Part shown: positions 32,807 through 43,761 of the stretch, in pieces | Position numbering within the stretch: the stretch's first letter is position 1 | Layout of the letters: each line of letters starts with the position of its first letter | Source of the DNA: Actinomycetes bacterium | GTDB taxonomy: Bacteria; Actinomycetota; Thermoleophilia; RBG-16-64-13 | DNA: 64,000 nucleotides | Reading direction: 5' to 3' | Assembly: GCA_024637095.1 (NCBI GenBank) | Contig: JAGXFV010000009.1 | Coordinates: forward strand, 39,786-103,785 | The notes under the pieces: model-generated | The model's input: only the letters and a program-made list of their open reading frames with translations | The model's database searches: none | What the model was told of the DNA's origin: nothing | Position numbers and translations under genes: made by a program

Positions 32807-34738
32807 GTGGAACACGAATTCGCTTCGTACATGAACTGGATCGTGCCGCTGATCCCGGCTCTGCCGCTCACGGCCTTCCTGGTGACCATCCTTTTCGGCA
32901 AGTGGTACATCAAGGAGCAGGCTCATTGGTTGCCCATCCTGGCCATGGCCGCCGCCTTCGTGCTCTCGCTCTTGGTTTGGTGGGAGGTTCGCCAGGCGGA
33001 CGAAGGCTTCTACGTGGAGCTCTTCACCTGGATCCCCGTGGGCGACCTACAGGTGCCGTTGGCCTTTTACGCCGACCGGCTGAGCACGGCCATGATCATG
33101 ATGGTCACCGGCGTGTCCACGCTGATCTTCATCTACTCCAAGGGGTACATGCACGGCGACCCCGGGTACTACCGGTTCTTCAGCTACCTGAGCCTGTTCG
33201 CCTTCAGCATGCTGGTGCTGGTGCTGGGCGCCAACTACGTGATGCTGTTCTTCGGCTGGGAGGCGGTGGGCCTTTGTTCCTACTACCTGATCGGCTTCTA
33301 CTACCACAAGACTTCGGCCGCGGCCGCGGGCAAGAAGGCCTTCATCACCAACCGCGTGGGCGACTTCGGTTTTAGCCTGGGGATCTTTCTGCTCTTCGTC
33401 ACCTTCGGCACGCTGACCTACACCGAGGTCTTCGAAGCCGTCGAACTGGAAGGCGCGGGCACGGCCACCATGACCGCGATCGCCCTGCTGCTCTTCACGG
33501 GGGCCATGGGTAAGTCGGCTCAGTTCCCGCTGCACGTCTGGCTGCCGGACGCGATGGAGGGCCCCACCCCGGTCTCGGCTCTGATCCACGCCGCCACCAT
33601 GGTCACCGCCGGTGTCTACATGGTCGCCCGCAGTTCGGTGATCTTCGCGAGTTCTGAGACGGCGATGCTCGTGGTCGCCGGTGTCGGGGCGTTCACCGCC
33701 ATCTTCGCGGCCTCGATCGGCATAGCTCAGACGGACATCAAGCGGGTTATGGCCTACTCCACGGTTTCGCAGTTGGGCTACATGTTCATGGCCCTGGGAG
33801 TGGGCGCTTGGATTCCCGCCATCTTCCACCTGATCACCCACGCCTTCTTCAAGGCCCTGCTCTTCCTCGGCTCGGGCTCGGTGATTCACGCCCTCTCCGG
33901 GGAACAGGACATGCGCCGAATGGGAGGTCTCAGATCCCGTATCCCCTACACCTACTGGGCTCTGTTGGCCGGCGCGATCGCGCTGTCGGGCATCTTCCCC
34001 TTCGCGGGTTTCTGGTCCAAGGACGAGATCCTGGGCATAGCCTTCAAGGACGGGGCCTACATTATCTGGGCCATCGGTCTCGTGGCCGCCTTCATCACCG
34101 CCTTCTACACCTTCCGGCTGATCTTCATGACCTTCTGGAACGAGTCGCGCATGGAGCCCGAGGTGGAGCACCACGTGCACGAGTCTCCTTGGTCGATGAC
34201 GGTTCCCCTCATGGTGCTGGGAGGGCTCTCCCTGGTGGGTGGCTTCCTGGGCTTCCCACCGGAGGCCGGGGTGTTTCACCACTTCCTCGAGCCGGTGTTC
34301 GAGCCGGCAAACGAGATCCTGGGCATTCACCACGAGCCGTTCGGCGGTATCGACCTGACCTTGATGATCGTCTCTGTCGCCGTCGCTGTGTCGGGGGTGG
34401 TCCTGGCCTACTTCTTCTACGTGCGTCAGCGCGACCTGCCTGAGAAGGCGGGCGCCGCCGCTCAGCCTCTCTACAAGGCGATCTACAACAAGTGGTACAT
34501 CGACGAGATCTACGACGCCACGGTCGTGCGCCTGGTGATCGACGGTTCCCGCTTCCTGTGGCGCTCCTTCGACGCCGCCGTCATAGACGGCATCGTGAAT
34601 GGTGTGGGCAAGCTGTGGGAAGTTTCTGGGGCGGCGGTTCGCCCCGCCCAGACCGGGAAGGTCCAGAACTATGCCGGGGTGATGTTCGCGGGAGTCTTCG
34701 TGCTCCTTAGCGCGGTCATTATCGCGTACGGCCTCTAA
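32807..34738 (+). CDS. nuoL: NADH-quinone oxidoreductase subunit L
   Basis: A 643-residue antiporter-like subunit with about 15 hydrophobic segments. FFGWEAVGLCSYYLIGFYYH and HVWLPDAMEGPTPVSALIHA are the conserved channel helices; the long lateral helix is expected in the C-terminal 150 residues. GTG start at 32807 after GGGGGCGGC. NuoL pumps protons or sodium as the distal module. Confidence 0.95.
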   Translation: MEHEFASYMNWIVPLIPALPLTAFLVTILFGKWYIKEQAHWLPILAMAAAFVLSLLVWWEVRQADEGFYVELFTWIPVGDLQVPLAFYADRLSTAMIMMVTGVSTLIFIYSKGYMHGDPGYYRFFSYLSLFAFSMLVLVLGANYVMLFFGWEAVGLCSYYLIGFYYHKTSAAAAGKKAFITNRVGDFGFSLGIFLLFVTFGTLTYTEVFEAVELEGAGTATMTAIALLLFTGAMGKSAQFPLHVWLPDAMEGPTPVSALIHAATMVTAGVYMVARSSVIFASSETAMLVVAGVGAFTAIFAASIGIAQTDIKRVMAYSTVSQLGYMFMALGVGAWIPAIFHLITHAFFKALLFLGSGSVIHALSGEQDMRRMGGLRSRIPYTYWALLAGAIALSGIFPFAGFWSKDEILGIAFKDGAYIIWAIGLVAAFITAFYTFRLIFMTFWNESRMEPEVEHHVHESPWSMTVPLMVLGGLSLVGGFLGFPPEAGVFHHFLEPVFEPANEILGIHHEPFGGIDLTLMIVSVAVAVSGVVLAYFFYVRQRDLPEKAGAAAQPLYKAIYNKWYIDEIYDATVVRLVIDGSRFLWRSFDAAVIDGIVNGVGKLWEVSGAAVRPAQTGKVQNYAGVMFAGVFVLLSAVIIAYGL

Positions 34739-34752
34739 GGGGAGGAGCACCA

Positions 34753-36321
<1,569 letters not shown>

Positions 36322-37782
36322 ATGCCGACGCCTGACGTCACTCCCATCATCCCTGAGCTGATTCTGATGGTGGCGGCCTGCCTGGTGCTGGTCGTTGAGC
36401 CCTTCCTCAAGCTCGACAAGACCGCCGTCGTGGCGATCGCGCTCACCGGATTGCTGGCCTACGGGGCCGCGGCCTTCGCGCTGCTCGGCCAGGACATGGC
36501 GGGCTTCAACGACATGGTCGTGATCAACGACTACGCCATCTTCTTCAAGGTGTTGTTCGCGGCGGCCGGAGTGATGACCGTGCTGATGTCGCCCCGTTAC
36601 CTGGAGGCGCATGACCGTCACCTGGGCGAGTACTACGCCCTGCTGCTTTTCGCCATCCTGGGCATGAGCGTACTCGCGGCCGCCCGCGATCTGATGGCCT
36701 TCTACGTAGGCCTCGAGCTGATGGCGGTCTCCAGCTACCTGCTGGCGGGTTTCTTCCGCTACCAGTTGCGTTCCAACGAAGCCGCTCTCAAATACTTCCT
36801 GACGGGCAGCTTCGCCTCGGCCATCACTCTTTATGGCATCTCCATGGTCTATGGCTTCACCGGCGCCACCAACTACGCCGTGGTGGGCACCGCCCTCGCG
36901 GGCGGCGAGAACACGCTGGCCGTGGCCTTCGCGACGGCGCTGGTGTTCGCGGGCTTGGGCTTCAAGGTCTCGGTGGCCCCCTTCCACATGTGGACACCGG
37001 ACGTTTACGAAGGCGCCCCTACGCCGATCGCCGGGTTCTTCTCGGTTGGCCCCAAGGCCGCGGGCTTCGCCGCCATTCTCATGATGTTCCTGGCCGTTTT
37101 CGAGGCGTCGGTCGACACCTGGACCGTCATCTTCATCGCCTTCTCGATCTTCACGATGTTGGTCGGCAACCTCTTTGCTCTGGTGCAGCGCAACGTCAAG
37201 CGGATGCTGGCCTACTCCTCGATCGCGCACGTGGGATACCTGCTGGCGGGTATGGGAGCCTTAGGCCGGAGCGGCGACCTCCTCGCGGGTGAGGCCATCC
37301 TCCTCTACCTGGCGGCCTACACCTTCATGAACATGGGGGCCTTTGGCGTGCTGGTGTATCTCAAGACCCAGCAACCGGTCACCTTCGACTACACCCTGGA
37401 CGACATGGCGGGCCTGGCGCGCCGGTCGCCCTGGGCGGCGATTCTGATGTCGCTCTTCATGTTCTCGTTGACCGGGATTCCGGGGACGGCGGGCTTCATT
37501 GGCAAGTTCTACCTGTTCAACGCGGTGGTGCGCGCCGATCTGGTGTGGCTGGCGGCCATTGCCGTTATCTTTAGCGCCGTCTCCGCCTATTACTATCTGC
37601 GGGTGATGATCTACATGTTCTTCCGCGAATCCGAAGAGGAGTTCGTGGTAGGAGAATCGATCAGCGGGCCGCTCGCGGCCTCGCTGGGCCTGGCCGCGGC
37701 GGGTGTGCTCTTCATCGGACTGGTGCCCGCAAGGCTGGTGGACGCCTCGGTCGGTGCCTTCCAGAACTTCCTCGGGTTATAG
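36322..37782 (+). CDS. nuoN: NADH-quinone oxidoreductase subunit N
   Basis: A 486-residue antiporter-like subunit with DLMAFYVGLELMAVSSYLLA, PFHMWTPDVYEGAPTPIAGF and MLAYSSIAHVGYLLAGM. It is the last gene of the operon and is followed by a strong hairpin with a T-rich tail. No nuoE, nuoF or nuoG genes occur in the cluster. Confidence 0.95.
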   Translation: MPTPDVTPIIPELILMVAACLVLVVEPFLKLDKTAVVAIALTGLLAYGAAAFALLGQDMAGFNDMVVINDYAIFFKVLFAAAGVMTVLMSPRYLEAHDRHLGEYYALLLFAILGMSVLAAARDLMAFYVGLELMAVSSYLLAGFFRYQLRSNEAALKYFLTGSFASAITLYGISMVYGFTGATNYAVVGTALAGGENTLAVAFATALVFAGLGFKVSVAPFHMWTPDVYEGAPTPIAGFFSVGPKAAGFAAILMMFLAVFEASVDTWTVIFIAFSIFTMLVGNLFALVQRNVKRMLAYSSIAHVGYLLAGMGALGRSGDLLAGEAILLYLAAYTFMNMGAFGVLVYLKTQQPVTFDYTLDDMAGLARRSPWAAILMSLFMFSLTGIPGTAGFIGKFYLFNAVVRADLVWLAAIAVIFSAVSAYYYLRVMIYMFFRESEEEFVVGESISGPLAASLGLAAAGVLFIGLVPARLVDASVGAFQNFLGL

Positions 37783-37838
37783 GCAGACTGCCGGGGAGCC
37801 CAAGAAGCGGCCCGGCGGCCGCCAACATCTCGACGAGA

Positions 37839-37862
37839 AGGGGGCCCTCGGGGCCCTTTTCT
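37839..37862. terminator. Rho-independent terminator after nuoN
   Basis: AAGGG pairs with CCCTT and CCC pairs with GGG around a three-base loop, with two bulged Gs, followed by TTTT. It lies about 55 bases after the nuoN stop and directly at the end of the convergent transglutaminase-like gene, so it may serve both. Confidence 0.7.
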
Positions 37863-38572
37863 TATTGGCCGAGCCCCGTCCCAGCCGCGCGGGTTCCCCG
37901 AGCTTCGGCGGTGCGGGCCCCAGAGATCCGCGTTCTGAGCGCCTGCGGCAGAGACTCAGCCCAGAAGAGGATCACAATGACCCCCAGCTCCAGGAGCAGT
38001 TTGCGCTCGAGGGGCATGGGCAACCAGTGAAAGCGCATCCTTTGCTCGACGATCTCCGCGAGGGGCAGGTGGGAGGGCATCAGCGCCAGCCATCCGCCCT
38101 CCCCCGAGGCCATGATGGACTGCGCAGGATCCTCTAGAGAGGTGAGCTGTTTGCCTTCGTAATCCACCCAGACGTGGTCGAAGGAGTAGTTCAGGGTGTA
38201 GGGGACGCCCTTGGCCTCGAAAATGCTGGCCGCCACCAGGGCCTGCGCCTGACAGTCCCCGGCTCCATCCTCGATAGCCTCGGCCACGCTGGGAAAGTAC
38301 CAAGGCATTCCGTAGATGCTCCAGGCGGATTCGTATCGGATGTAGTCGCGGGAAAAGGCGTCGATCAACACCGGGTCGTCGGGCAGTTGGGCCGCCAGCG
38401 TTTCGGCTGCCGCGGGGTCGACCGGCGGATGCATGAGCCGGTCCACAGACTGCCAGAGAGGGAAGGGGTTGGGGTAGAGAACCAGGCCGATCCAGACGAG
38501 CATGGCCGCCAGTGCGAGTATCCTCCGTCCTTGGGGAGAACGCCGGGCCATGGTTGCGAGGTGCTTCATCAG
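37862..38572 (-). CDS. Membrane-anchored transglutaminase-like protein
   Basis: A 236-residue protein. After an N-terminal transmembrane segment (ILALAAMLVWIGLVLY) comes a transglutaminase-like domain with the active-site cysteine in AGDCQAQALVAASIFEAKGV and the histidine in FDHVWVDYEG; an Asp follows further on. A second hydrophobic stretch is near residues 190-205. Members of this superfamily are often proteases or cross-linkers; the substrate is unknown. I chose the ATG at 38572 because a TATAAT element (38579-38584 on the opposite strand) lies six bases before it; the ATG at 38590 lies upstream of that element. Confidence 0.75.
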   Translation of the reverse strand: MMKHLATMARRSPQGRRILALAAMLVWIGLVLYPNPFPLWQSVDRLMHPPVDPAAAETLAAQLPDDPVLIDAFSRDYIRYESAWSIYGMPWYFPSVAEAIEDGAGDCQAQALVAASIFEAKGVPYTLNYSFDHVWVDYEGKQLTSLEDPAQSIMASGEGGWLALMPSHLPLAEIVEQRMRFHWLPMPLERKLLLELGVIVILFWAESLPQALRTRISGARTAEARGTRAAGTGLGQ

Positions 38573-38578
38573 AGGATG

Positions 38579-38584
38579 GATTAT
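38579..38584 (-). promoter_or_regulatory. Perfect -10 element of the transglutaminase-like gene
   Basis: On the minus strand, TATAAT is followed by six bases and the ATG at 38572, with no ribosome-binding site. This suggests a leaderless mRNA and fixes the start. The -35 is poor (GTCGTT with a 17-base spacer). Confidence 0.5.
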
Positions 38585-38623
38585 AGCCATGGTCGGACCA
38601 AAACGACCCTCTTTGGCCAGGTG

Positions 38624-40186
38624 TTAGGTAATCGTTACCGCCAGGCCGGTGTCGCCTCCGCGCCTGGGGTCTCCGCCACCGTCGAAGCGGCCCGAGGGAG
38701 AAGGCCAAAAGGCGGCCGCCTGCACACCGCCGAAATACAGGTCGCACTCAGGCCAGAAGTTGACCTCGTAGCCGGCTTTCACCAGCGCCTGCACGGCCGA
38801 GTCCGACACCCCCGGCTCGACTTGCACGGTATTCCCGGTGAGGTGAACGCGCGGAGCCTCCACCGCTTCCTGAAGTCCCATGCCCCGGTCCAGCACGTTG
38901 CTCAGGGTCTGTACGATGGCGGAGCGCAGTCTCTCCGAACCCGCCGATCCCAGTGCGAGAATCATCTCCGGGTCGCGGGCTCCCTCGCTGTTCTCCGCGA
39001 GCCCGGATTCTTCGGAGACCTCGGCCAGCGTGGGCGCCATCATCGAGGTCAGCCGTTCGCCGGGAGCCAGCGAGAAGTGGCCTCCTGGGTTGAGATCCTC
39101 TTCCCCCATCATGTTGTTCATGATGATTCCGGTTCCCGGGACCACGACTCCCGATCCCGAGCCGCAGGAGGAGGTAACCGAGACGGCGAGGCCGTCTGCA
39201 TCGATCGCCGAGATATGAGTGGTGTTGCCCAGGAACTTGTCGGCGAACCCGGGGTCGCGAATCGCCTCGTCGAAGCCGCGGGCGCGCGCCCGATCGGTCT
39301 GGGCAAAGGCTTCAACCAGGGCTAGGATGCCGGCCGCCGGGCTGAGTTCGGCCAGGTGGCGGTCGGAGAGGGTTTTGAGAGTGTAGGCGATCAGCGTGCC
39401 CCCCGAACTGGGCGGCGGATTGGTCCAGATGCGCTGCCCCCGGTAGGAAACCTCGACCGGACGGCGGTCGATCACCGTGTAGGCCTCGAGGTCCTCCCTG
39501 GTGATCAGGCCACCCGACTCCTCCATGAACTCGGTGAGGCGCTCGGCGAGAACGCCCCTGCGGAAAGTGTGCTCCCCCTCGGAAGCCAACAGCTCGAGCG
39601 TGTCGGCCAGTTCGGGAATGCGCAACGACTCACCGGCCCTTAGCAGCCGTCCTTCGGGGGCGAAGAAACGCTGCATCTCGGGAGGGTCGCGCAGTATGCC
39701 GGCGAGGATGTCGTGCAGGTATTCCTGTTGGGGAACCAGGCGCGCGCCGTGGCGGGCAAGCCGGATCGCGGGCTCTAGCACCGTGGGCAGGGGCACGCGG
39801 CCGCACTTTCGGTGAAGGGTGAGCAGTCCGGGCACGACACCGGGGACCGCGCAGGAGGACGGGCCGATGTTGAAGCGCTGCGTGGTCGCCCGGAAAGGCA
39901 CGTAGAAGGCCACGAGGTGGGAGCGGTCCTCGAGTTCGCCGGGGGTCCGTCCCTTCCCGGGCGCGGCGACGAAGAAGTCCAGCAGATGGGGCGCCGATCC
40001 GGGCTTGCGCACAAGGGCGAAGCCGCCGGCGCCCATTCCGGTGAGCGAGGCTTCGGCGACCATGGCCGCAAAGGACGCGGCGACGGCGGCGTCGGCCGCG
40101 TTGCCTCCCAACTCCATGACCTCCGCTCCTGCGGCGGCGGTGTCGGGGTGGCCGCCGGCGACCAGGCCCACCGGGCGTCTTCCCAC
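38624..40186 (-). CDS. ggt: Gamma-glutamyltransferase
   Basis: A 520-residue Ntn-hydrolase. The self-cleavage site NTTHISAIDADGLAVSVTSS gives the catalytic Thr of the small subunit; the large subunit has GGNAADAAVAASFAAMVAEA and GMGAGGFALV. Usual role: transfer or hydrolysis of gamma-glutamyl groups, as in glutathione breakdown. No clear signal peptide is visible at the GTG start, so location is uncertain. It overlaps the DUF3786 gene by one base (TAGTG), so both are in one operon. Confidence 0.88.
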   Translation of the reverse strand: MGRRPVGLVAGGHPDTAAAGAEVMELGGNAADAAVAASFAAMVAEASLTGMGAGGFALVRKPGSAPHLLDFFVAAPGKGRTPGELEDRSHLVAFYVPFRATTQRFNIGPSSCAVPGVVPGLLTLHRKCGRVPLPTVLEPAIRLARHGARLVPQQEYLHDILAGILRDPPEMQRFFAPEGRLLRAGESLRIPELADTLELLASEGEHTFRRGVLAERLTEFMEESGGLITREDLEAYTVIDRRPVEVSYRGQRIWTNPPPSSGGTLIAYTLKTLSDRHLAELSPAAGILALVEAFAQTDRARARGFDEAIRDPGFADKFLGNTTHISAIDADGLAVSVTSSCGSGSGVVVPGTGIIMNNMMGEEDLNPGGHFSLAPGERLTSMMAPTLAEVSEESGLAENSEGARDPEMILALGSAGSERLRSAIVQTLSNVLDRGMGLQEAVEAPRVHLTGNTVQVEPGVSDSAVQALVKAGYEVNFWPECDLYFGGVQAAAFWPSPSGRFDGGGDPRRGGDTGLAVTIT

Positions 40187-40851
40187 TAGCGCTGGCCCCC
40201 GCCCCGGCCGGAACGCAGCAGCCGGCCGAGGTGCTCGGCGAGAATTCTCAGATCCTGCAGGGGAAGGTTGCGTGCGCCTGAGCGCTCGTAGAGAACTCTG
40301 ACCTCGGCCGGGAATTCCTCGTCTTGGACGTGCAGAGTGAAGACCACCGGCACCTTGGGGAAGGGGCGCAACGCGAAGGCGGCATCGGCCAGCGGCAGCG
40401 GCTCGGCCCCCAGGCCGACACCGGCTTCGAGGAAGGCCTCGGGATCGTCCGCGTAGACCTCCGCCAGCGGTCGCTCGACCTCGCGCGAGACGGTTTCCGC
40501 ATAGAACATGCCGTCGGGGATCTCGCGGTAAGAGACCCAGTTTTCGCCGGGCTCCTCCCCGCCCGCCAGACTGAGGTAGTGCAGGGCCATCAGCCGGAAG
40601 GGGAAGCTTGCGAGGTGGGAGTTCCCGGGCTGGAACTCGAGCTCGGGCCAGGTGAGCCTCAACGTGGAATCCAGCACAGGTAGCGTCAGGGTGCCTGCCT
40701 GGGCTGGTCGACCCTCTGCCTCAGGGCGATCCGGCTCTGCGGCCTCCCATCGTCCGCCGGCCCTGACCGCCAGCGTAGCTGGGTCCAGGGCGCGCACTTC
40801 TTTCACCACGGCGAGATATGCTTCGGCGTGTTTCTCTTCGTTCGTGGTCAT
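40186..40851 (-). CDS. DUF3786-domain protein
   Basis: A 221-residue protein. HYLSLAGGEEPGENWVSYREIPDG and a late FPKVPVVFTLHVQDEEFPAEVRVLY match my recollection of DUF3786 proteins, which occur mainly in anaerobes and have no settled function. No cysteines, signal peptide or membrane segment. It precedes the gamma-glutamyltransferase gene in one operon, so a link to glutamyl or thiol metabolism is possible but unproven. Confidence 0.65.
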   Translation of the reverse strand: MTTNEEKHAEAYLAVVKEVRALDPATLAVRAGGRWEAAEPDRPEAEGRPAQAGTLTLPVLDSTLRLTWPELEFQPGNSHLASFPFRLMALHYLSLAGGEEPGENWVSYREIPDGMFYAETVSREVERPLAEVYADDPEAFLEAGVGLGAEPLPLADAAFALRPFPKVPVVFTLHVQDEEFPAEVRVLYERSGARNLPLQDLRILAEHLGRLLRSGRGGGQR

Positions 40852-41032
40852 CGGTGGCGAAGCGGCTCCCGCGGCGGTGGCCCGGACTGGCCCCCTACTA
40901 TAGCGCAGGGCTCCCGGCTAGAATGGGGGCGGGCAACGCCTCGGCAGGCTCAACATAAAGCCGGTCAAAGCGAACGCCCCATCGCGCGGTCGCCGCGCGC
41001 AACGAACGTCGCGCATTAACGGTGGAGGGACG

Positions 41033-42379
41033 ATGATTTTCGAAGCGGAGTGGGTCGTACCGATTTCCCAACAGCCGATTCGGGAGGGGGCGGTCCGCGT
41101 CGTCGATGGCCAGATCACCGAGGTCGGCGGGGCGTCTGAACTCCGCCGCGATCATCCCGGGGAGGAGACACGCAATTTCGAAGCTGCCGTCCTGCTCCCG
41201 GGATTTGTCAACGCCCACGTCCATCTGGAGTACTCGGTCTTCCGCGGCCTTTTCGACGACTGCTCGTTCGGTGACTGGATGCTGCGGTTCATGCCGGCCA
41301 AGCGGAAGCTGGGGGAGAGCGAGTATCTGACCTCTGCCCTCGTGGGCGCCGCAGAGTGCGTGTCTTCGGGCATCACCACGGTGGGGGACACTGTGTCCGA
41401 CGGCCGGGCGATGGTCAATGCCGCCAAGACCTTCGGTTTGCGAGGCTACGCCTTCCAGGAAGCCTTCGGAATGGACGACAGCCTGATCGGGGACGCCCTC
41501 AACGGCCTGGAGGAGAAGCTGTGGCGGTTGCGGGCCATGGCCTCGCCCCTGGTCAAGGTGGGAATCTCCCCACACGCTCCCTATACCGTCTCCGGCCGGC
41601 TATTTCGCGCACTTTCAGCCTACGCCTTGAAGCACGGGCTCAAGGTGATGACTCACATGGCTGAGTCCGTGGAGGAAGTCACCTTCGTGCGTAACGGATC
41701 GGGCGTGCTGGCGCACGACTTCCGCGAACTGGCCGGCTGGGACGATCTGATGTGGATGCCCACGGGCACGAGCGTGGTCAAGTACCTGGAGCAATGGGAC
41801 GCACTCGATCCCGATGTCATCGGTGTGCACCTGGTCCAGGTCTCACCTTCGGATATCGACGTGCTGGCCAAATACGATGTCGCCGTGGCCCACTGCCCCA
41901 AATCCAACGCCAAGCTGGGTTGCGGCATCGCGCCGGTGGGCGACTTCCTCGAGCGCGGCCTGCGGGTGGGCATCGGCACGGACAGCCTGGCCTCGAACAA
42001 CATCCTCGATATGTTCGACGAGATGCGCATGGTGATCTTCCTCCAGCGCGCCGACCAGCGCCGGACCACCTGCATCGGGGCAGAGCAGGTGCTGCAGATG
42101 GCCACCATGGGTGGCGCTCAGGTTCTTGGGCTGGCGGACGAGGTGGGCAGCCTGGAGCCGGGCAAGCGCGCCGATCTGGTCGCGGTCGACATGAAGCACA
42201 GCCACTTCTCGCCCATAGACGACCCCGCTTCGGCGGTCGTCTATGGAGCCAACCAGGAAGACGTGTTCTTCACGATGATCGATGGCCGGGTGGTCTACGA
42301 CAACAAGGCGTTCCTCACGGCCGACGCGGACGAGATCCGACGCGAGGCCGCCGCCATTCGGAGCAAGCTCCGCGGTTGA
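41033..42379 (+). CDS. mqnX: Amidohydrolase, probable aminofutalosine deaminase (MTA/SAH deaminase family)
   Basis: A 448-residue amidohydrolase of the TrzN/MtaD group. PGFVNAHVHLEYS carries the first metal histidines, SPHAPYTVS and MTHMAES further ligands, and GIGTDSLASNN the late Asp. Such enzymes deaminate adenosine-type nucleosides. In bacteria with mqnE, 6-amino-6-deoxyfutalosine must be deaminated or cleaved, and this family supplies the deaminase. Because mqnE, mqnA and mqnC lie about 40 kb upstream, that role is likely; MTA/SAH deaminase is the alternative. ATG at 41033 follows GGTGGAGGG. Confidence 0.72.
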   Translation: MIFEAEWVVPISQQPIREGAVRVVDGQITEVGGASELRRDHPGEETRNFEAAVLLPGFVNAHVHLEYSVFRGLFDDCSFGDWMLRFMPAKRKLGESEYLTSALVGAAECVSSGITTVGDTVSDGRAMVNAAKTFGLRGYAFQEAFGMDDSLIGDALNGLEEKLWRLRAMASPLVKVGISPHAPYTVSGRLFRALSAYALKHGLKVMTHMAESVEEVTFVRNGSGVLAHDFRELAGWDDLMWMPTGTSVVKYLEQWDALDPDVIGVHLVQVSPSDIDVLAKYDVAVAHCPKSNAKLGCGIAPVGDFLERGLRVGIGTDSLASNNILDMFDEMRMVIFLQRADQRRTTCIGAEQVLQMATMGGAQVLGLADEVGSLEPGKRADLVAVDMKHSHFSPIDDPASAVVYGANQEDVFFTMIDGRVVYDNKAFLTADADEIRREAAAIRSKLRG

Positions 42380-42494
42380 TAGTGGAGGTAACGGCCTCCA
42401 TGAGGCATAATTGGATGGCTACGTAAGGCGAACCGGCTTTTCGCGGTTTCGCACTCACCTTTACGTAATCCCGAGTTCCGAGGAGTAGTTTCAA

Positions 42495-43154
42495 TTGCTG
42501 CTTAACAGACGCCGTATCGACAAGTGGGCCCGCTGGGTCGCCATCGGGCTGGCCGCGGTCTTCGCGCTCAGCTTTGCCTTCATGGGCGTGGGCACCGGGG
42601 TCGACATGAACTGGTCGTCGCTGTGGTCCGACGGATCTTCCACCGACAACGGCGGACGTGACACCGGCGACGTGCAGACGCCCGAGGACCTTATCGAGGG
42701 GTACGAGGCCGAGTTGGCGGCGAACCCCGACAACTACGAGGCTCTGGTCGGCATCGCCACTCAGTACGAAGCTCTGGATCAACCCGATCTGGCGGCCGAG
42801 TACCTGCAGAAGGCGATCGCCCAGCGCCCGGAGGACGGCCCCCTACACCAGCGCCTGGCGGCCATCTACATGCATCCGGCCACAGCCAACTACGAGGAAG
42901 CCGCACCCGTCCTCAACCAGTTGACCTCGCTGGAGCCCACAAACGCTCAGGCGTTCCTGCTGCTGGGCGTGGCCCAACGTGAGCTGGGCAATGCAGAGGC
43001 GGCCGCGCTCGCCTGGAACAAGTACTTGGAACTCGAGCCGGAAGGGGCCTCCGCGGACGACGTGCGCCTGCAGATGGAGACGCTGACACAGGCGCCCGCC
43101 GATGGCACTGCTCCGGCCGAGGGTTCCGCCTCGCCGGAAACCACGGCCCCCTAG
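42495..43154 (+). CDS. TPR-repeat protein with N-terminal membrane anchor
   Basis: A 219-residue protein. A hydrophobic segment, WVAIGLAAVFALSFAFMGVG, follows a basic start and anchors it. Residues 70-185 form about three tetratricopeptide repeats (YEALVGIATQYEALDQPDLAAEYL, then AFLLLGVAQRELGNAEAAALAW). The tail is Thr/Pro/Ala-rich. It likely acts as an outward-facing assembly scaffold; partners are unknown. TTG at 42495 follows GAGGAG by about ten bases. Confidence 0.75.
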   Translation: MLLNRRRIDKWARWVAIGLAAVFALSFAFMGVGTGVDMNWSSLWSDGSSTDNGGRDTGDVQTPEDLIEGYEAELAANPDNYEALVGIATQYEALDQPDLAAEYLQKAIAQRPEDGPLHQRLAAIYMHPATANYEEAAPVLNQLTSLEPTNAQAFLLLGVAQRELGNAEAAALAWNKYLELEPEGASADDVRLQMETLTQAPADGTAPAEGSASPETTAP

Positions 43155-43160
43155 GCCTTG

Positions 43161-43247
43161 GTCTGAACGTGCGCCTCGCTATAGTCTGAACGTGCGCCTC
43201 GCTAAAGAGAGTGTGGTCGTGAACGTGCGCCCCGCCAAGGAGAGTGG
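43161..43247. repeat. Two perfect and one degenerate copy of a 21-bp unit
   Basis: GTCTGAACGTGCGCCTCGCT recurs perfectly at 43161-43181 and 43184-43204. A degenerate third copy (GTGAACGTGCGCCCCGCCA) is at 43219-43237. After copies two and three, AAAGAGAGTG and AAGGAGAGTG follow. The third copy ends in the AAGGAG upstream of the STAS gene, so the repeat may duplicate a regulatory leader. Confidence 0.75.
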
Positions 43248-43262
43248 TAAGGTCATTTGGGC

Positions 43263-43610
43263 ATGGATGTCTTGATAAAAAAATCGCCGGCCGGTGAAAA
43301 CTACTTGATACAGGTGGACGGCGAACTCGACATGTACACGGCGCCTCAGCTCAAGTCTGCCCTGCAGGAGGCTATCGATCAGGGGCAAAAGCATCTGGTA
43401 ATAGATCTCACCCGGGTCGGCTTTCTGGATTCCACCAGCCTGGGAGTCTTGGTCGGCGGTCTTCGGCGCGTGCGCTCCGAAGAGGGCGAGATGTCGCTGG
43501 TGGTGGATCATCCGCAACTGGAGAAGATGTTCCGCATCACCGGGTTCGACGGCGTTTTCCGGATTCACCGAACCGTCGACGAAGCGCTCGGCAACGGTTC
43601 CAAGGAGTAG
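43263..43610 (+). CDS. STAS-domain anti-sigma factor antagonist
   Basis: A 115-residue protein of the SpoIIAA/RsbV type. IQVDGELDMYTAPQLKSAL opens the fold, and VGFLDSTSLGVLVGGLRRV contains the phosphorylatable Ser/Thr. When unphosphorylated, such proteins bind an anti-sigma kinase and release a sigma factor. No kinase or sigma gene lies beside it in this window. I chose ATG 43263; an in-frame TTG at 43257 is possible. A terminator hairpin follows. Confidence 0.85.
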   Translation: MDVLIKKSPAGENYLIQVDGELDMYTAPQLKSALQEAIDQGQKHLVIDLTRVGFLDSTSLGVLVGGLRRVRSEEGEMSLVVDHPQLEKMFRITGFDGVFRIHRTVDEALGNGSKE

Positions 43611-43648
43611 AATCGGCAGACCGGCACCATAGACGGCGGAGTTCGAGG

Positions 43649-43679
43649 GGCCGGCCTTTGGAGCCGGCCTTTGTTGTTT
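43649..43679 (+). terminator. Rho-independent terminator after the STAS gene
   Basis: GGCCGGC (43649-43655), seven-base loop, GCCGGCC (43663-43669), followed by TTTGTTGTTT. A strong stem with a T-rich tail, 40 bases after the STAS stop. Confidence 0.8.
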
Positions 43680-43761
43680 GCGCAACAAAGGGCGGATTGC
43701 AGACGTCAGAACCCATAGGTATCGTTACGGCTCCGAAAACAACCTCAGGAGCAGCATATAC

